Positions 17,550 to 25,151 of a stretch of DNA of 38,491 nucleotides are shown here, piece by piece; position 1 is the first letter of the stretch; every line of letters begins with the position of its first letter. The notes below the pieces were generated by a model. It was given only the letters and a program-made list of their open reading frames with translations. It searched no databases and was not told the DNA's origin. The DNA is from Candidatus Planktophila sp. (GTDB taxonomy: Bacteria > Actinomycetota > Actinomycetes > Nanopelagicales > Nanopelagicaceae), in contig JAIOWZ010000011.1 in the NCBI GenBank assembly GCA_021741905.1, positions 1 to 38,491 of the forward strand, given 5' to 3'. Made by a program: the position numbers and the translations under genes.

Positions 17550-17891
17550 ATGACAACAATTGATCCTGGGGTTGAAGCACTTCTCAAGGATCCCGCGGCA
17601 CTGATTCCAGCAATTGTTCAGGATATTTCTAGCAATGAAGTGTTGATGCTCGCCTATATGAATGCAGAATCGTTGACGTTGACACTTTCAACTGGCAAAG
17701 CCACATATTGGAGCAGAAGTCGCAATGAACTGTGGGTAAAGGGTGCAACATCTGGACATTTTCAAGATGTGCATACGGTTTCTTTAGATTGTGACGGAGA
17801 TGCGCTCTTATTAAAGGTGACACAAACTGGAGTTGCATGCCATACGGGTGATCGCACCTGTTTTCACACCCCACTTGAGCTTGGTCAGTAA
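17550..17891 (+). CDS. hisI: Phosphoribosyl-AMP cyclohydrolase
   Basis: Zinc enzyme for the third step of histidine synthesis. The 113-residue product is the single-domain cyclohydrolase without a fused HisE. Visible blocks: [22 protein letters not shown], and the metal-binding LDCDGDALL and [12 protein letters not shown]. It starts 14 nt after hisF with a weak TAAGG upstream. Its TAA stop abuts the ATG of trpE with no gap, joining the his and trp blocks. hisE and hisG are not in the window. Confidence 0.95.
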   Translation: MTTIDPGVEALLKDPAALIPAIVQDISSNEVLMLAYMNAESLTLTLSTGKATYWSRSRNELWVKGATSGHFQDVHTVSLDCDGDALLLKVTQTGVACHTGDRTCFHTPLELGQ

Positions 17892-19382
17892 ATGAACCTG
17901 GAAGAGTTTCGCGCTTACGCAAAGGTTTCAAATGTAATTCCAGTTTCTAGGCGATTGCTTGCAGATGGTGAAACTCCACTTGGTGTTTATCGCAAATTAG
18001 CAAAGAGTGCAGAAAACACATTTTTACTGGAATCAGCAGAACATGGCGGAGCATGGTCACGGTATTCATTTGTAGGTGTGCGCAGTGAAGCAACACTCAG
18101 TGAAAAAGATGGCCTTGCCTATTGGCAGGGCACAGCACCTGCTGGTGCACCAACTGGAATTGATCCATTAGACGCCTTGAGACTTTCTGCTGCTCATTTG
18201 AAGTCTCCGAAAATCCCAGGGTTGCCACCACTGACAGGTGGATTAGTTGGCTTCATGGGGTATGACGTTGTGCGACGTTTGGAGCGGTTACCTGATTTAA
18301 CAGTAATAGATATTCCTCTGCCTGAACTTTCATTCATGTTAACGAGTGATCTAGCAGTCTTAGATCACAGCGATGGAACGATCACCTTGATTGCTAATGC
18401 GATTAACTGGGATGGAAGTGATGATCGAATCGATGAGGCATATGAATCCTGTGTGCAGCGCTTAGACCGTATGCAAGCAGATCTTGCGAATCCTTTATCG
18501 GGAGAAGCGGCAGAGATTCCTGATTTCTCACTCCCTGATTACATTGGCAATATCTCCGGGGAGCAGTTCAAGGAGAATATTCTTAAGGTGAAGGAAGAAA
18601 TCCTTGCAGGAGAAGCCTTTCAAGTAGTTCTATCGCAGCGATTTGCAATGCCATGTCAGGCAGATGCCATAGATGTTTACCGCATGCTTCGTCTTAATAA
18701 TCCTTCGCCATATATGTATTTGTTCCGCTTTACAGATGGCATCGAGATCGTTGGATCTAGCCCGGAAGCGCTAGTTAAGGTCAATCAAAAAGATGTAATG
18801 ATCCATCCCATTGCAGGAACTCGTAAGCGTTCATCAAACCCGGAAGAAGATCACCGTTTAGGTGAAGAGTTGCTGGCTGATCCAAAGGAGCGTGCAGAGC
18901 ACCTGATGCTTGTTGATTTAGGTCGCAATGATTTAGGGCGGGTGTGTGCTCCTGGCACAGTAGAGGTAGTTGATTTCATGCACATAGAGCGATATTCACA
19001 TGTGATGCATATTGTTTCTACCGTTGTTGGAAAGCTGGCAGATAAGGCCACCCCAGTTGATGCACTCTTTTCAGTCTTTCCTGCAGGAACATTATCTGGT
19101 GCACCAAAGCCGCGTGCGATGGAGATTATTGAAGAGTTAGAGACCACGCGCCGCGGTGTTTATGGCGGCATCGTTGGTTACATAGATTTCACGGGCAACA
19201 TAGATACATGCATTGCTATTCGCACAGCGTTGCTCTATCAAGGAACTGCCTACGTGCAAGCAGGTGCAGGAGTAGTTGCTGATTCAGATCCTGAGTCAGA
19301 AAACCAAGAGTGCAGAAATAAAGCAGCTGCTGTTCTAACCGCCATTCATGCTGCAAATCGTTTGGGGCACAACCATGAGTGA
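17892..19382 (+). CDS. trpE: Anthranilate synthase component I
   Basis: Chorismate to anthranilate with TrpG, the first committed step to tryptophan. The 496-residue protein has the regulatory LLES segment (45-48), whose serine is part of the tryptophan feedback site in characterised enzymes, so feedback control is likely kept. The chorismate-binding core includes AFQVVLSQRF, HPIAGTRKR, ERAEHLMLVDLGRNDLGRV, SVFPAGTLSGAPKPRAMEII and QAGAGVVADS. The trpG and trpD partners are not in the window. It starts directly after the hisI stop and overlaps the next small gene by 8 nt. Confidence 0.97.
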   Translation: MNLEEFRAYAKVSNVIPVSRRLLADGETPLGVYRKLAKSAENTFLLESAEHGGAWSRYSFVGVRSEATLSEKDGLAYWQGTAPAGAPTGIDPLDALRLSAAHLKSPKIPGLPPLTGGLVGFMGYDVVRRLERLPDLTVIDIPLPELSFMLTSDLAVLDHSDGTITLIANAINWDGSDDRIDEAYESCVQRLDRMQADLANPLSGEAAEIPDFSLPDYIGNISGEQFKENILKVKEEILAGEAFQVVLSQRFAMPCQADAIDVYRMLRLNNPSPYMYLFRFTDGIEIVGSSPEALVKVNQKDVMIHPIAGTRKRSSNPEEDHRLGEELLADPKERAEHLMLVDLGRNDLGRVCAPGTVEVVDFMHIERYSHVMHIVSTVVGKLADKATPVDALFSVFPAGTLSGAPKPRAMEIIEELETTRRGVYGGIVGYIDFTGNIDTCIAIRTALLYQGTAYVQAGAGVVADSDPESENQECRNKAAAVLTAIHAANRLGHNHE

Positions 19383-19545
19383 TCTCTTACCTATTGGTAT
19401 TGCAGCAGTCTTTGTTATGGCAATCGTTTTATTGCTTGCTCGAAAGTTTAAGATTTCCTCAGGGTATGAACGTGCTCCTCGCCAGCTCAACTCTTGGTCA
19501 GCACTTGATAAGGGGATAGACCCAACAGAGGATCAGAAGCAATGA
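19375..19545 (+). CDS. Minimal Trp-region single-pass membrane protein
   Basis: A 56-residue protein between trpE and trpC. Residues 4-26 are one hydrophobic helix (LLPIGIAAVFVMAIVLLLA), followed by a basic patch RKFK and a soluble tail with WSALDKGIDPTED. From memory, the larger Trp-biosynthesis-associated membrane proteins at this position in other Actinobacteria end with a similar WxALDxGxDPT motif, so this looks like a shortened version keeping only the last helix and tail. Function is unknown. The ATG at 19375 is preferred over an earlier in-frame TTG (19348) because it forms a coupled overlap with the trpE stop. It overlaps trpC by 4 nt. Confidence 0.75.
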   Translation: MSDLLPIGIAAVFVMAIVLLLARKFKISSGYERAPRQLNSWSALDKGIDPTEDQKQ

Positions 19546-20321
19546 GCGTTCTTGATTCGATTATTGAAGGTGTGCGCGAGGATTTAGCCACTAGACGCCT
19601 ACCGATGTCTCAGTTACTAGAGGCGATTGCAGTAGCACCACCTGTGAGAGATTGCCTAGCAGCGTTATTAACTGATGATATTTCTGTGATTGCTGAAGTA
19701 AAAAGATCTTCACCTAGCAAAGGCGCTCTTGCTCCGATTACAGATCCCGCCGGCCTTGCTGCGAATTACGCAGAAGCAGGTGCAACAGTGATTAGCGTGT
19801 TAACGGAACAACGTCGATTTGGTGGGACATTGGCAGATCTTGACGCAGTGCGCAGAGCTGTCGAGTTACCAATTTTGAGAAAAGATTTCATGATTGATGA
19901 GTATCAATTCTATGAAGCAAGAGCACATGGCGCAGATGTGATTTTATTGATTGTTGCGGCCTTAAGTAAAAATCAACTAGATGACTATTTTCATTTGTCG
20001 AAAGAACTTGGCATGAGAGCGTTGATTGAAGTTCACACACCTGGTGAACTCGAAAGTGCACTTGAAATATCACCGGAAATTGTTGGCGTTAACTCGCGTA
20101 ACTTAAAGACTTTAGATGTTGACGTGCAGGCATTTGCAGAATTAATACCGCAAATCCCGAATTCAATTGCACGTGTTGCTGAATCAGGAATATCTACTCG
20201 TTCAGATGTTGAGTTCGCCCATGAACATGGTGCAACAGCGATTCTGGTGGGAGAAGCCTTAGTTCGCTCAGGAAATCCAAATGTTGCGATGGCTCAATTG
20301 CTCGGTAGGCTTGCACAATGA
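19542..20321 (+). CDS. trpC: Indole-3-glycerol phosphate synthase
   Basis: TIM-barrel enzyme closing the indole ring from CdRP. The 259-residue protein is monofunctional, with no fused TrpF domain. Family blocks: [13 protein letters not shown] with the catalytic Lys, [46 protein letters not shown], and VAESGIST. It overlaps the small membrane protein by 4 nt and trpB by 4 nt (ATGA). Confidence 0.96.
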   Translation: MSVLDSIIEGVREDLATRRLPMSQLLEAIAVAPPVRDCLAALLTDDISVIAEVKRSSPSKGALAPITDPAGLAANYAEAGATVISVLTEQRRFGGTLADLDAVRRAVELPILRKDFMIDEYQFYEARAHGADVILLIVAALSKNQLDDYFHLSKELGMRALIEVHTPGELESALEISPEIVGVNSRNLKTLDVDVQAFAELIPQIPNSIARVAESGISTRSDVEFAHEHGATAILVGEALVRSGNPNVAMAQLLGRLAQ

Positions 20322-21499
20322 CTACTGAGGGCCACTTTGGCGAGTATGGTGGCCGTTTTGTGCCAGAAGCTCTCATTGGAGCTCTCGAAGAGTTAGAAGC
20401 TGCACACAATGCGGCGCAAAAAGATCCTTCATTTATTGCTGAGCTAGCAGAGCTTCACCGCACCTACACCGGTCGTCCAAGCATCATCACTGAAGCAAAG
20501 AGATTTGCTGAGCATGCTGGTGGGGCTCGAGTATTTTTAAAGCGTGAAGATTTAAACCATACCGGTAGCCACAAAATCAATAATGTTTTGGGCCAAGCTT
20601 TGTTAACAAAGCGCATGGGCAAAAAGCGCATCATCGCCGAAACTGGCGCTGGTCAGCACGGTGTTGCATCCGCAACAGCCGCTGCCTTGATGGGACTAGA
20701 TTGCGTCGTCTATATGGGCGAAGAAGACACTCGTCGCCAAGCACTCAATGTTGCGCGTATGAAGTTACTAGGGGCACAAGTTGTTCCGGTTACATCTGGA
20801 TCTAAGACATTAAAAGATGCAATCAATGAAGCCATGCGTGATTGGGTGACTAACGTTGCCGACACTCACTACATGCTCGGCACGGTTGCAGGACCACATC
20901 CATTCCCAACAATGGTTCGAGACTTTCATAAAATTATTGGCAATGAAGCGCGTGAACAAATGCTTGCGCTAACAGGCAGACTTCCAGATGCAGTTCTTGC
21001 TTGCGTTGGTGGGGGATCAAATGCGATAGGAATCTTCAATGCATTTATTCCAGATGCTGGTGTTCGACTCATCGGTCTTGAAGCAGGCGGTGATGGTGTT
21101 GAAACTGGTCGCCACGCTGCAACGATTACTGGTGGCTCACCAGGCGTGCTACATGGAACGCGTTCTTATGTTTTGCAGGATGAAAATGGTCAGACAGTCG
21201 AGTCACATTCAATTTCAGCTGGCCTTGACTATCCCGGAGTTGGTCCTGAGCACGCTTATTTACACGATATTGGACGCGCTGAATATCGCGCGATCAATGA
21301 TGACGCGGCCATGGCTGCATTTGAATTGCTCTGCAAAACGGAAGGAATTATTCCTGCGATAGAAACTGCCCATGGGTTAGCTGGGGTCTTAATCATCGGT
21401 AAAGAGCTGGGTCCGAGTGCGAACCTTTTGATCAATTTGTCTGGTCGGGGAGACAAGGATGTTCAAACAGCTGCTGAGTACTTTGGAATTCCTCTGTAA
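20318..21499 (+). CDS. trpB: Tryptophan synthase beta chain
   Basis: PLP enzyme joining indole and serine to give tryptophan, in an alpha2-beta2 complex with TrpA. PLP lysine is Lys86 in HTGSHKINN, one position from the Lys87 of well-studied enzymes. Other markers: the N-terminal [21 protein letters not shown], the glycine-rich phosphate loop GGGSNAIG, and GRGDKD near the C-terminus. This is the TrpB1 type, 393 residues. Its TAA stop shares its last base with the trpA ATG (TAATG). Confidence 0.97.
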   Translation: MTTEGHFGEYGGRFVPEALIGALEELEAAHNAAQKDPSFIAELAELHRTYTGRPSIITEAKRFAEHAGGARVFLKREDLNHTGSHKINNVLGQALLTKRMGKKRIIAETGAGQHGVASATAAALMGLDCVVYMGEEDTRRQALNVARMKLLGAQVVPVTSGSKTLKDAINEAMRDWVTNVADTHYMLGTVAGPHPFPTMVRDFHKIIGNEAREQMLALTGRLPDAVLACVGGGSNAIGIFNAFIPDAGVRLIGLEAGGDGVETGRHAATITGGSPGVLHGTRSYVLQDENGQTVESHSISAGLDYPGVGPEHAYLHDIGRAEYRAINDDAAMAAFELLCKTEGIIPAIETAHGLAGVLIIGKELGPSANLLINLSGRGDKDVQTAAEYFGIPL

Positions 21500-22299
21500 T
21501 GACGCAATTAGATTCAGTTATGGCCAAGGTGCGTTCAGAAAATCGCGCAGCACTCATCGCCTATATACCAGCCGGCTTTCCATCTAAAGCTGGATGCGCC
21601 AAGGCAATTAAGGCATTAGCTGCTGCAGGCGTTGATGCCATAGAAATCGGTTTTCCTTATAGTGATCCGGTTATGGATGGTCCTGTTATTCAAGAGGCGG
21701 CGGATATTTCACTCAAAGCCGGAACAAACGCTGCTGATGTATTTGAAGCGCTCTACGTTGCAGCAAGCACAGGTGTGGCAGCGGTTGTTATGACTTATTG
21801 GAATCCAATAGCAAGGTATGGCGTGGAAAAATTTGCACAATCTATTGTTGATAATGGTGGCTCAGGTGTGATTACGCCTGATCTAACAATTGAAGAGTCT
21901 GATTCATGGATTGCTGCGACTAAGAAGAGCGGTATTAATCCAATTTATGTAGTTGCACCTAGTACAAAAGATGAGCGTTTAAAGAATGTGACTGCAAAGA
22001 CAGGTGGCTTTGTATATGCAGCTAGCATGATGGGAGTCACCGGATCTCGAGACGCTGTTGCTTCAACGGCAAATGAGCTCGTCGCTCGTGTTCGCACAGT
22101 TACTGATTTACCTATTTCAGTAGGACTAGGTGTTTCAACTCGTGAACAGGCAAAGTCATTAGCTGCATATGCAGATGGAGTGATTGTTGGCTCAGCATTT
22201 ATTAAGTTATTATTAGATGCACCATCAGAGCAAGAGGGATTAGATGCAATTACCCATCTGGCTAAAGAGTTAGCGTTGGGAGTGCGTGAGGGACGATGA
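21499..22299 (+). CDS. trpA: Tryptophan synthase alpha chain
   Basis: Cleaves indole-3-glycerol phosphate and channels indole to TrpB. The catalytic pair is Glu49 (AIEIGFPYSDP) and Asp60 (VMDGPVIQ), at the same numbers as in Salmonella TrpA. The phosphate-binding VGLGVST and GSAFIK segments are intact; 266 residues. It overlaps the next gene, a MauE-like membrane protein, by 4 nt, so the operon continues into redox and lipoprotein genes. Confidence 0.96.
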   Translation: MTQLDSVMAKVRSENRAALIAYIPAGFPSKAGCAKAIKALAAAGVDAIEIGFPYSDPVMDGPVIQEAADISLKAGTNAADVFEALYVAASTGVAAVVMTYWNPIARYGVEKFAQSIVDNGGSGVITPDLTIEESDSWIAATKKSGINPIYVVAPSTKDERLKNVTAKTGGFVYAASMMGVTGSRDAVASTANELVARVRTVTDLPISVGLGVSTREQAKSLAAYADGVIVGSAFIKLLLDAPSEQEGLDAITHLAKELALGVREGR

Positions 22300-22790
22300 G
22301 AAATTTCAATGAACGGTTCCAGCCAGTAATTACTTTGTTGGCTCGACTTGTACTGGGCGGCGTTTTATTGGCTGCTGGTGGGTTAAAGGTATTTAAGCCA
22401 ACTGAATCAGCAAATGCTGTTGCCGCCTATAAAGTGCTGCCAACTAACCTCTCACACTTAATTGGTTATGCCCTGCCGTGGTTAGAAGTTGCAATTGCAC
22501 TTCTCTTAATTATCGGATTCATGGTTCGCCCTGCAGCTGTTGTTAGCGGACTGATCATGATCGTTTTTATAGGGGCAATCGCCTCGGTCTGGGCTCGCGG
22601 AATGCTGATCGACTGTGGCTGCTTTGGCGGAGGCGGGGAAATTGACCCAGCTTTGGCTTCAGAGGTTCGTAGGACCTATTTCATAGAGATTATGCGCGAT
22701 TTAGGCTTGGCTCTAGCCGCGGTTTATCTGTACTTTTTCCCCTACGGAAAGTTATCACTTGAAAAAGCGGCACCTTCGACTAAGGAGTAA
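22296..22790 (+). CDS. MauE/DoxX-family redox-associated membrane protein
   Basis: Integral membrane protein of 164 residues with about four hydrophobic segments (roughly 12-32, 55-75, 80-100, 128-148) and the motif DCGCFGGGG with Cys107 and Cys109, characteristic of MauE-like proteins. These are thought to pass electrons to or from periplasmic thioredoxin-fold partners. Immediately downstream (2 nt) is a membrane-anchored DsbA-like thioredoxin, so the two likely form a disulfide-exchange pair outside the membrane. The exact direction, oxidising or reducing, is not known. Confidence 0.82.
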   Translation: MRNFNERFQPVITLLARLVLGGVLLAAGGLKVFKPTESANAVAAYKVLPTNLSHLIGYALPWLEVAIALLLIIGFMVRPAAVVSGLIMIVFIGAIASVWARGMLIDCGCFGGGGEIDPALASEVRRTYFIEIMRDLGLALAAVYLYFFPYGKLSLEKAAPSTKE

Positions 22791-22792
22791 GA

Positions 22793-23500
22793 ATGGCTAA
22801 GCAACAAGTTAAAAGTGGCGACAACGTAACTCGCTGGATCGTTATCGCAATGGTTACCTTAGTCGTTGTTACAGGTGTGGTTTTTTCAATGTTAAGCCAG
22901 AACAATAAGGAGAATGCTTCACTTGCTGGATTAGACGGCATGAAGTTAAAGCCGGCGGTTGCTTCCACGATTGATGTTGATAATGGATCGGCAATCGTTC
23001 TTAATCCTGGCTCGACTACAGTTATTGATATTTGGGAAGATCCTCAGTGTCCTGTGTGTAAGAACTTCGAAGATTCATTTGGTGATTATGTTGACTCTCT
23101 AGTTCGCGAGAAGAAAGCAACTGTGCGTTTCCACGTTCTTTCATTCTTAGGTGATGAATCAGTTCGTGCCGCTAATGCTTCCTTCTGCGCAGCAGATGAA
23201 GGACAGTATCTGGATTTTCACCATGCTTTATATGCCGTTCAATCTCCGCTAGAAAACTCTGGATTCTGGAGTAATGAAACATTGATCGCAATTGGAGCAA
23301 AAATAGGAATTAAATCCGACAAATTCACTAAGTGTGTGAGCGACGGAGAAAAAGTTGATTTAGTAAAAGCTAATTATGATTCAATGCCGAAGTTTGGCGT
23401 TCAAGGAACACCGACAGTGTTTATCAATGGGAAACTTTGGGAACGCACCAATCCAAACTTTGACCTAGGTGAATTTAGTGCAGCTGTAGAGGCTGGTTAA
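22793..23500 (+). CDS. Membrane-anchored DsbA-like thioredoxin-fold protein
   Basis: 235 residues with an uncleaved-looking N-terminal membrane anchor (about 14-34, preceded by basic residues) and an extracytoplasmic thioredoxin-fold domain of the DsbA type. Active site Cys86-Pro-Val-Cys89 in WEDPQCPVCKNF; the cis-proline loop is in QGTPTVFINGK. Two further cysteines (in ASFCAADE and TKCVSD) could form a structural disulfide. Probably oxidises or isomerises disulfides in exported proteins together with the MauE-like neighbour. A Shine-Dalgarno TAAGGAG precedes the ATG. Confidence 0.88.
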   Translation: MAKQQVKSGDNVTRWIVIAMVTLVVVTGVVFSMLSQNNKENASLAGLDGMKLKPAVASTIDVDNGSAIVLNPGSTTVIDIWEDPQCPVCKNFEDSFGDYVDSLVREKKATVRFHVLSFLGDESVRAANASFCAADEGQYLDFHHALYAVQSPLENSGFWSNETLIAIGAKIGIKSDKFTKCVSDGEKVDLVKANYDSMPKFGVQGTPTVFINGKLWERTNPNFDLGEFSAAVEAG

Positions 23501-23503
23501 ACT

Positions 23504-24310
23504 TTGTTACTTGCCTTTCCAACGCCAAGTAATTCGGCGTTAGAGATTGGTCCACTAACAATTCACTTTTATGCCCTATGCATCATTACTGGTGTTGCTG
23601 TTGCTGTTTGGTTGGGTGATAGAAGATTTCGCGCGGCAACTCCTCTCGGTGCAGGTGTTGTGTCAGAAGTTGCAATTACCGCTGTCCCGGTGGGTGTCAT
23701 CGGCGGTCGGATCTATCATGTGATTTCTTCACCATCAAATTATTTTGGCGCAAATGGCTCTCCTCTCGATGCCCTAAAAATTTGGGAAGGCGGCCTAGGA
23801 ATATGGGGTGCTATTTCTCTGGGGCTATTTGGGGCATATGTGCGGTATCGAGTACTACAAAAACGGATTGATTTACCCCCATTTGCTGTATTCATTGATG
23901 CGTTAGCACCCGGGATTTTATTTGCGCAAGCTATTGGTCGGTTTGGTAATTGGTTTAATGGTGAATTATTTGGTCGCCCCTTAGATACCTGGTGGGCACT
24001 TGAAGTTCCCTCTAGATATCGTCCCTTTGGATATAACGAATTTGAATCATTTCATCCTACATTTTTGTATGAAGCCATCTGGTGTGTGCTCATCGCAATA
24101 CTTTTGATGAAATTTGGCAAATCACTCAAATCTGGACAGGTCTTTGCCGCCTATGTAGCTGCATATTGCTTCGGCAGGTTCTTCATTGAACTAATTCGTA
24201 TTGATTCGGCTAATACAATCGCAGGTTTGCGCGTAAATGTATGGGTGAGTGTGATCGTTGGTATCGGGTCACTCATATTTTTTGCTCGTGGCTCAAGAAA
24301 GATTGCATAG
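23504..24310 (+). CDS. lgt: Prolipoprotein diacylglyceryl transferase
   Basis: Membrane enzyme that transfers diacylglycerol to the lipobox cysteine of prolipoproteins, the step before LspA. The 268-residue protein has about seven hydrophobic segments, GGRIYHVI (67-74), and the Lgt signature GRFGNWFNGELFGRP (145-159). The only sensible start is TTG 23504, which gives MLLAFPTPSNSALEIGPL and aligns with mycobacterial N-termini; ribosome-site support is weak, with GAGG 11 nt upstream. It starts 3 nt after the DsbA-like gene. Substrates in this window include LivK. Confidence 0.94.
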   Translation: MLLAFPTPSNSALEIGPLTIHFYALCIITGVAVAVWLGDRRFRAATPLGAGVVSEVAITAVPVGVIGGRIYHVISSPSNYFGANGSPLDALKIWEGGLGIWGAISLGLFGAYVRYRVLQKRIDLPPFAVFIDALAPGILFAQAIGRFGNWFNGELFGRPLDTWWALEVPSRYRPFGYNEFESFHPTFLYEAIWCVLIAILLMKFGKSLKSGQVFAAYVAAYCFGRFFIELIRIDSANTIAGLRVNVWVSVIVGIGSLIFFARGSRKIA

Positions 24311-24330
24311 CTTTCAGGTAGGCTAATTAA

Positions 24331-25038
24331 ATGGCACTTGAAGAGGTTTATAAGCGCAATCTAGAACACCGCACTCATCGTGCGGGTTGGCTACGCGCTG
24401 CTGTCCTTGGTGCAAATGATGGTCTGGTATCAACCGCCTCATTGATGGTTGGTGTTGCAGCAGCAGGCAAAACTGATTTCTTGGTCACCGCTGGCATCGC
24501 AGGTATTACAGCAGGTGCGATGTCGATGGCAGTTGGAGAGTATGTTTCAGTACGTTCACAAAATGATGTTGAAGCATCAGATCGCTTATTAGAAATTGAA
24601 CATCTGGCAGCAGATCCAGAAGGTGAATTGCAGGAGCTGCAGCACATTTATATTAATCGTGGTTTGACACCGGCTCTTGCTCTGCAGGTTGCATTAGAAA
24701 TGCACCGCAAAGATCCATTGGAAGCACATTTACGAGATGAGCTTGGGCAACATCCTCATACCAAGGCCAGACCAGTTCAGGCTGCTGTTGCCTCTGCAAT
24801 CGCATTCACAACCGGTGGCTTGATTCCATTTGCAGGTGCTTTCGCACCGACTCTGGGCGCTAAGGCGTGGAGCATTGTTATCTTTACCCTGGGCGGCTTA
24901 ATTCTGACCGGTGTGGTCAGTGCCAAAATTTCAGGGTCAAAAGTTCTGGCACCGACGGTCCGTGTCTTGATCGGTGGCTGCTTGGGTATGTCGATCACAG
25001 CGGGAATAGGCCAACTCGCCAATATTTCTGGGCTCTAA
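24331..25038 (+). CDS. VIT1/CCC1-family iron/manganese transporter
   Basis: Membrane protein of 235 residues. N-terminal block GWLRAAVLGANDGLVSTASLMVG and second block ITAGAMSMAVGEYVSVRSQND are the VIT/CCC1 family signatures; then a charged cytosolic region rich in Glu (about 85-150), which in family members binds metal, then three more hydrophobic segments to the C-terminus. Likely exports or stores Fe2+ or Mn2+; specificity is inferred. Upstream AGGTAGG gives a ribosome site at 8 nt; the overlapping TAGGCT could also be a -10, so a leaderless start is a lesser alternative. Confidence 0.88.
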   Translation: MALEEVYKRNLEHRTHRAGWLRAAVLGANDGLVSTASLMVGVAAAGKTDFLVTAGIAGITAGAMSMAVGEYVSVRSQNDVEASDRLLEIEHLAADPEGELQELQHIYINRGLTPALALQVALEMHRKDPLEAHLRDELGQHPHTKARPVQAAVASAIAFTTGGLIPFAGAFAPTLGAKAWSIVIFTLGGLILTGVVSAKISGSKVLAPTVRVLIGGCLGMSITAGIGQLANISGL

Positions 25039-25055
25039 TTTCCCTCTTTTGACTC

Positions 25056-25083
25056 TTCACATATAACTAGTTGTTGCTACGCT
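25056..25083 (+). promoter_or_regulatory. Possible gltB promoter
   Basis: TTCACA (25056-25061) and TACGCT (25078-25083) are spaced 16 bases apart and fit -35 and TANNNT -10 patterns. Transcription would start near 25090, leaving a leader of about 60 bases with TAGGAG (25138-25143) 8 nt before the gltB ATG. No riboswitch fold is evident in the 113-nt gap. Confidence 0.35.
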
Positions 25084-25151
25084 TTCCCACTAAGCAAGTC
25101 GGGCCAAGGATGTCCCTCCACACATAGGACCATTCTGTAGGAGCTTCGCAC

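Noticed and set aside
17892-17960. Tryptophan attenuator before trpE
   Set aside because: There is no gap between hisI and trpE and no leader peptide with tandem Trp codons.
24319-24330. TAGGCT as a leaderless promoter for the VIT-family gene
   Set aside because: The same bases are part of a reasonable Shine-Dalgarno AGGTAGG with 8-nt spacing, so no promoter is needed to explain them.
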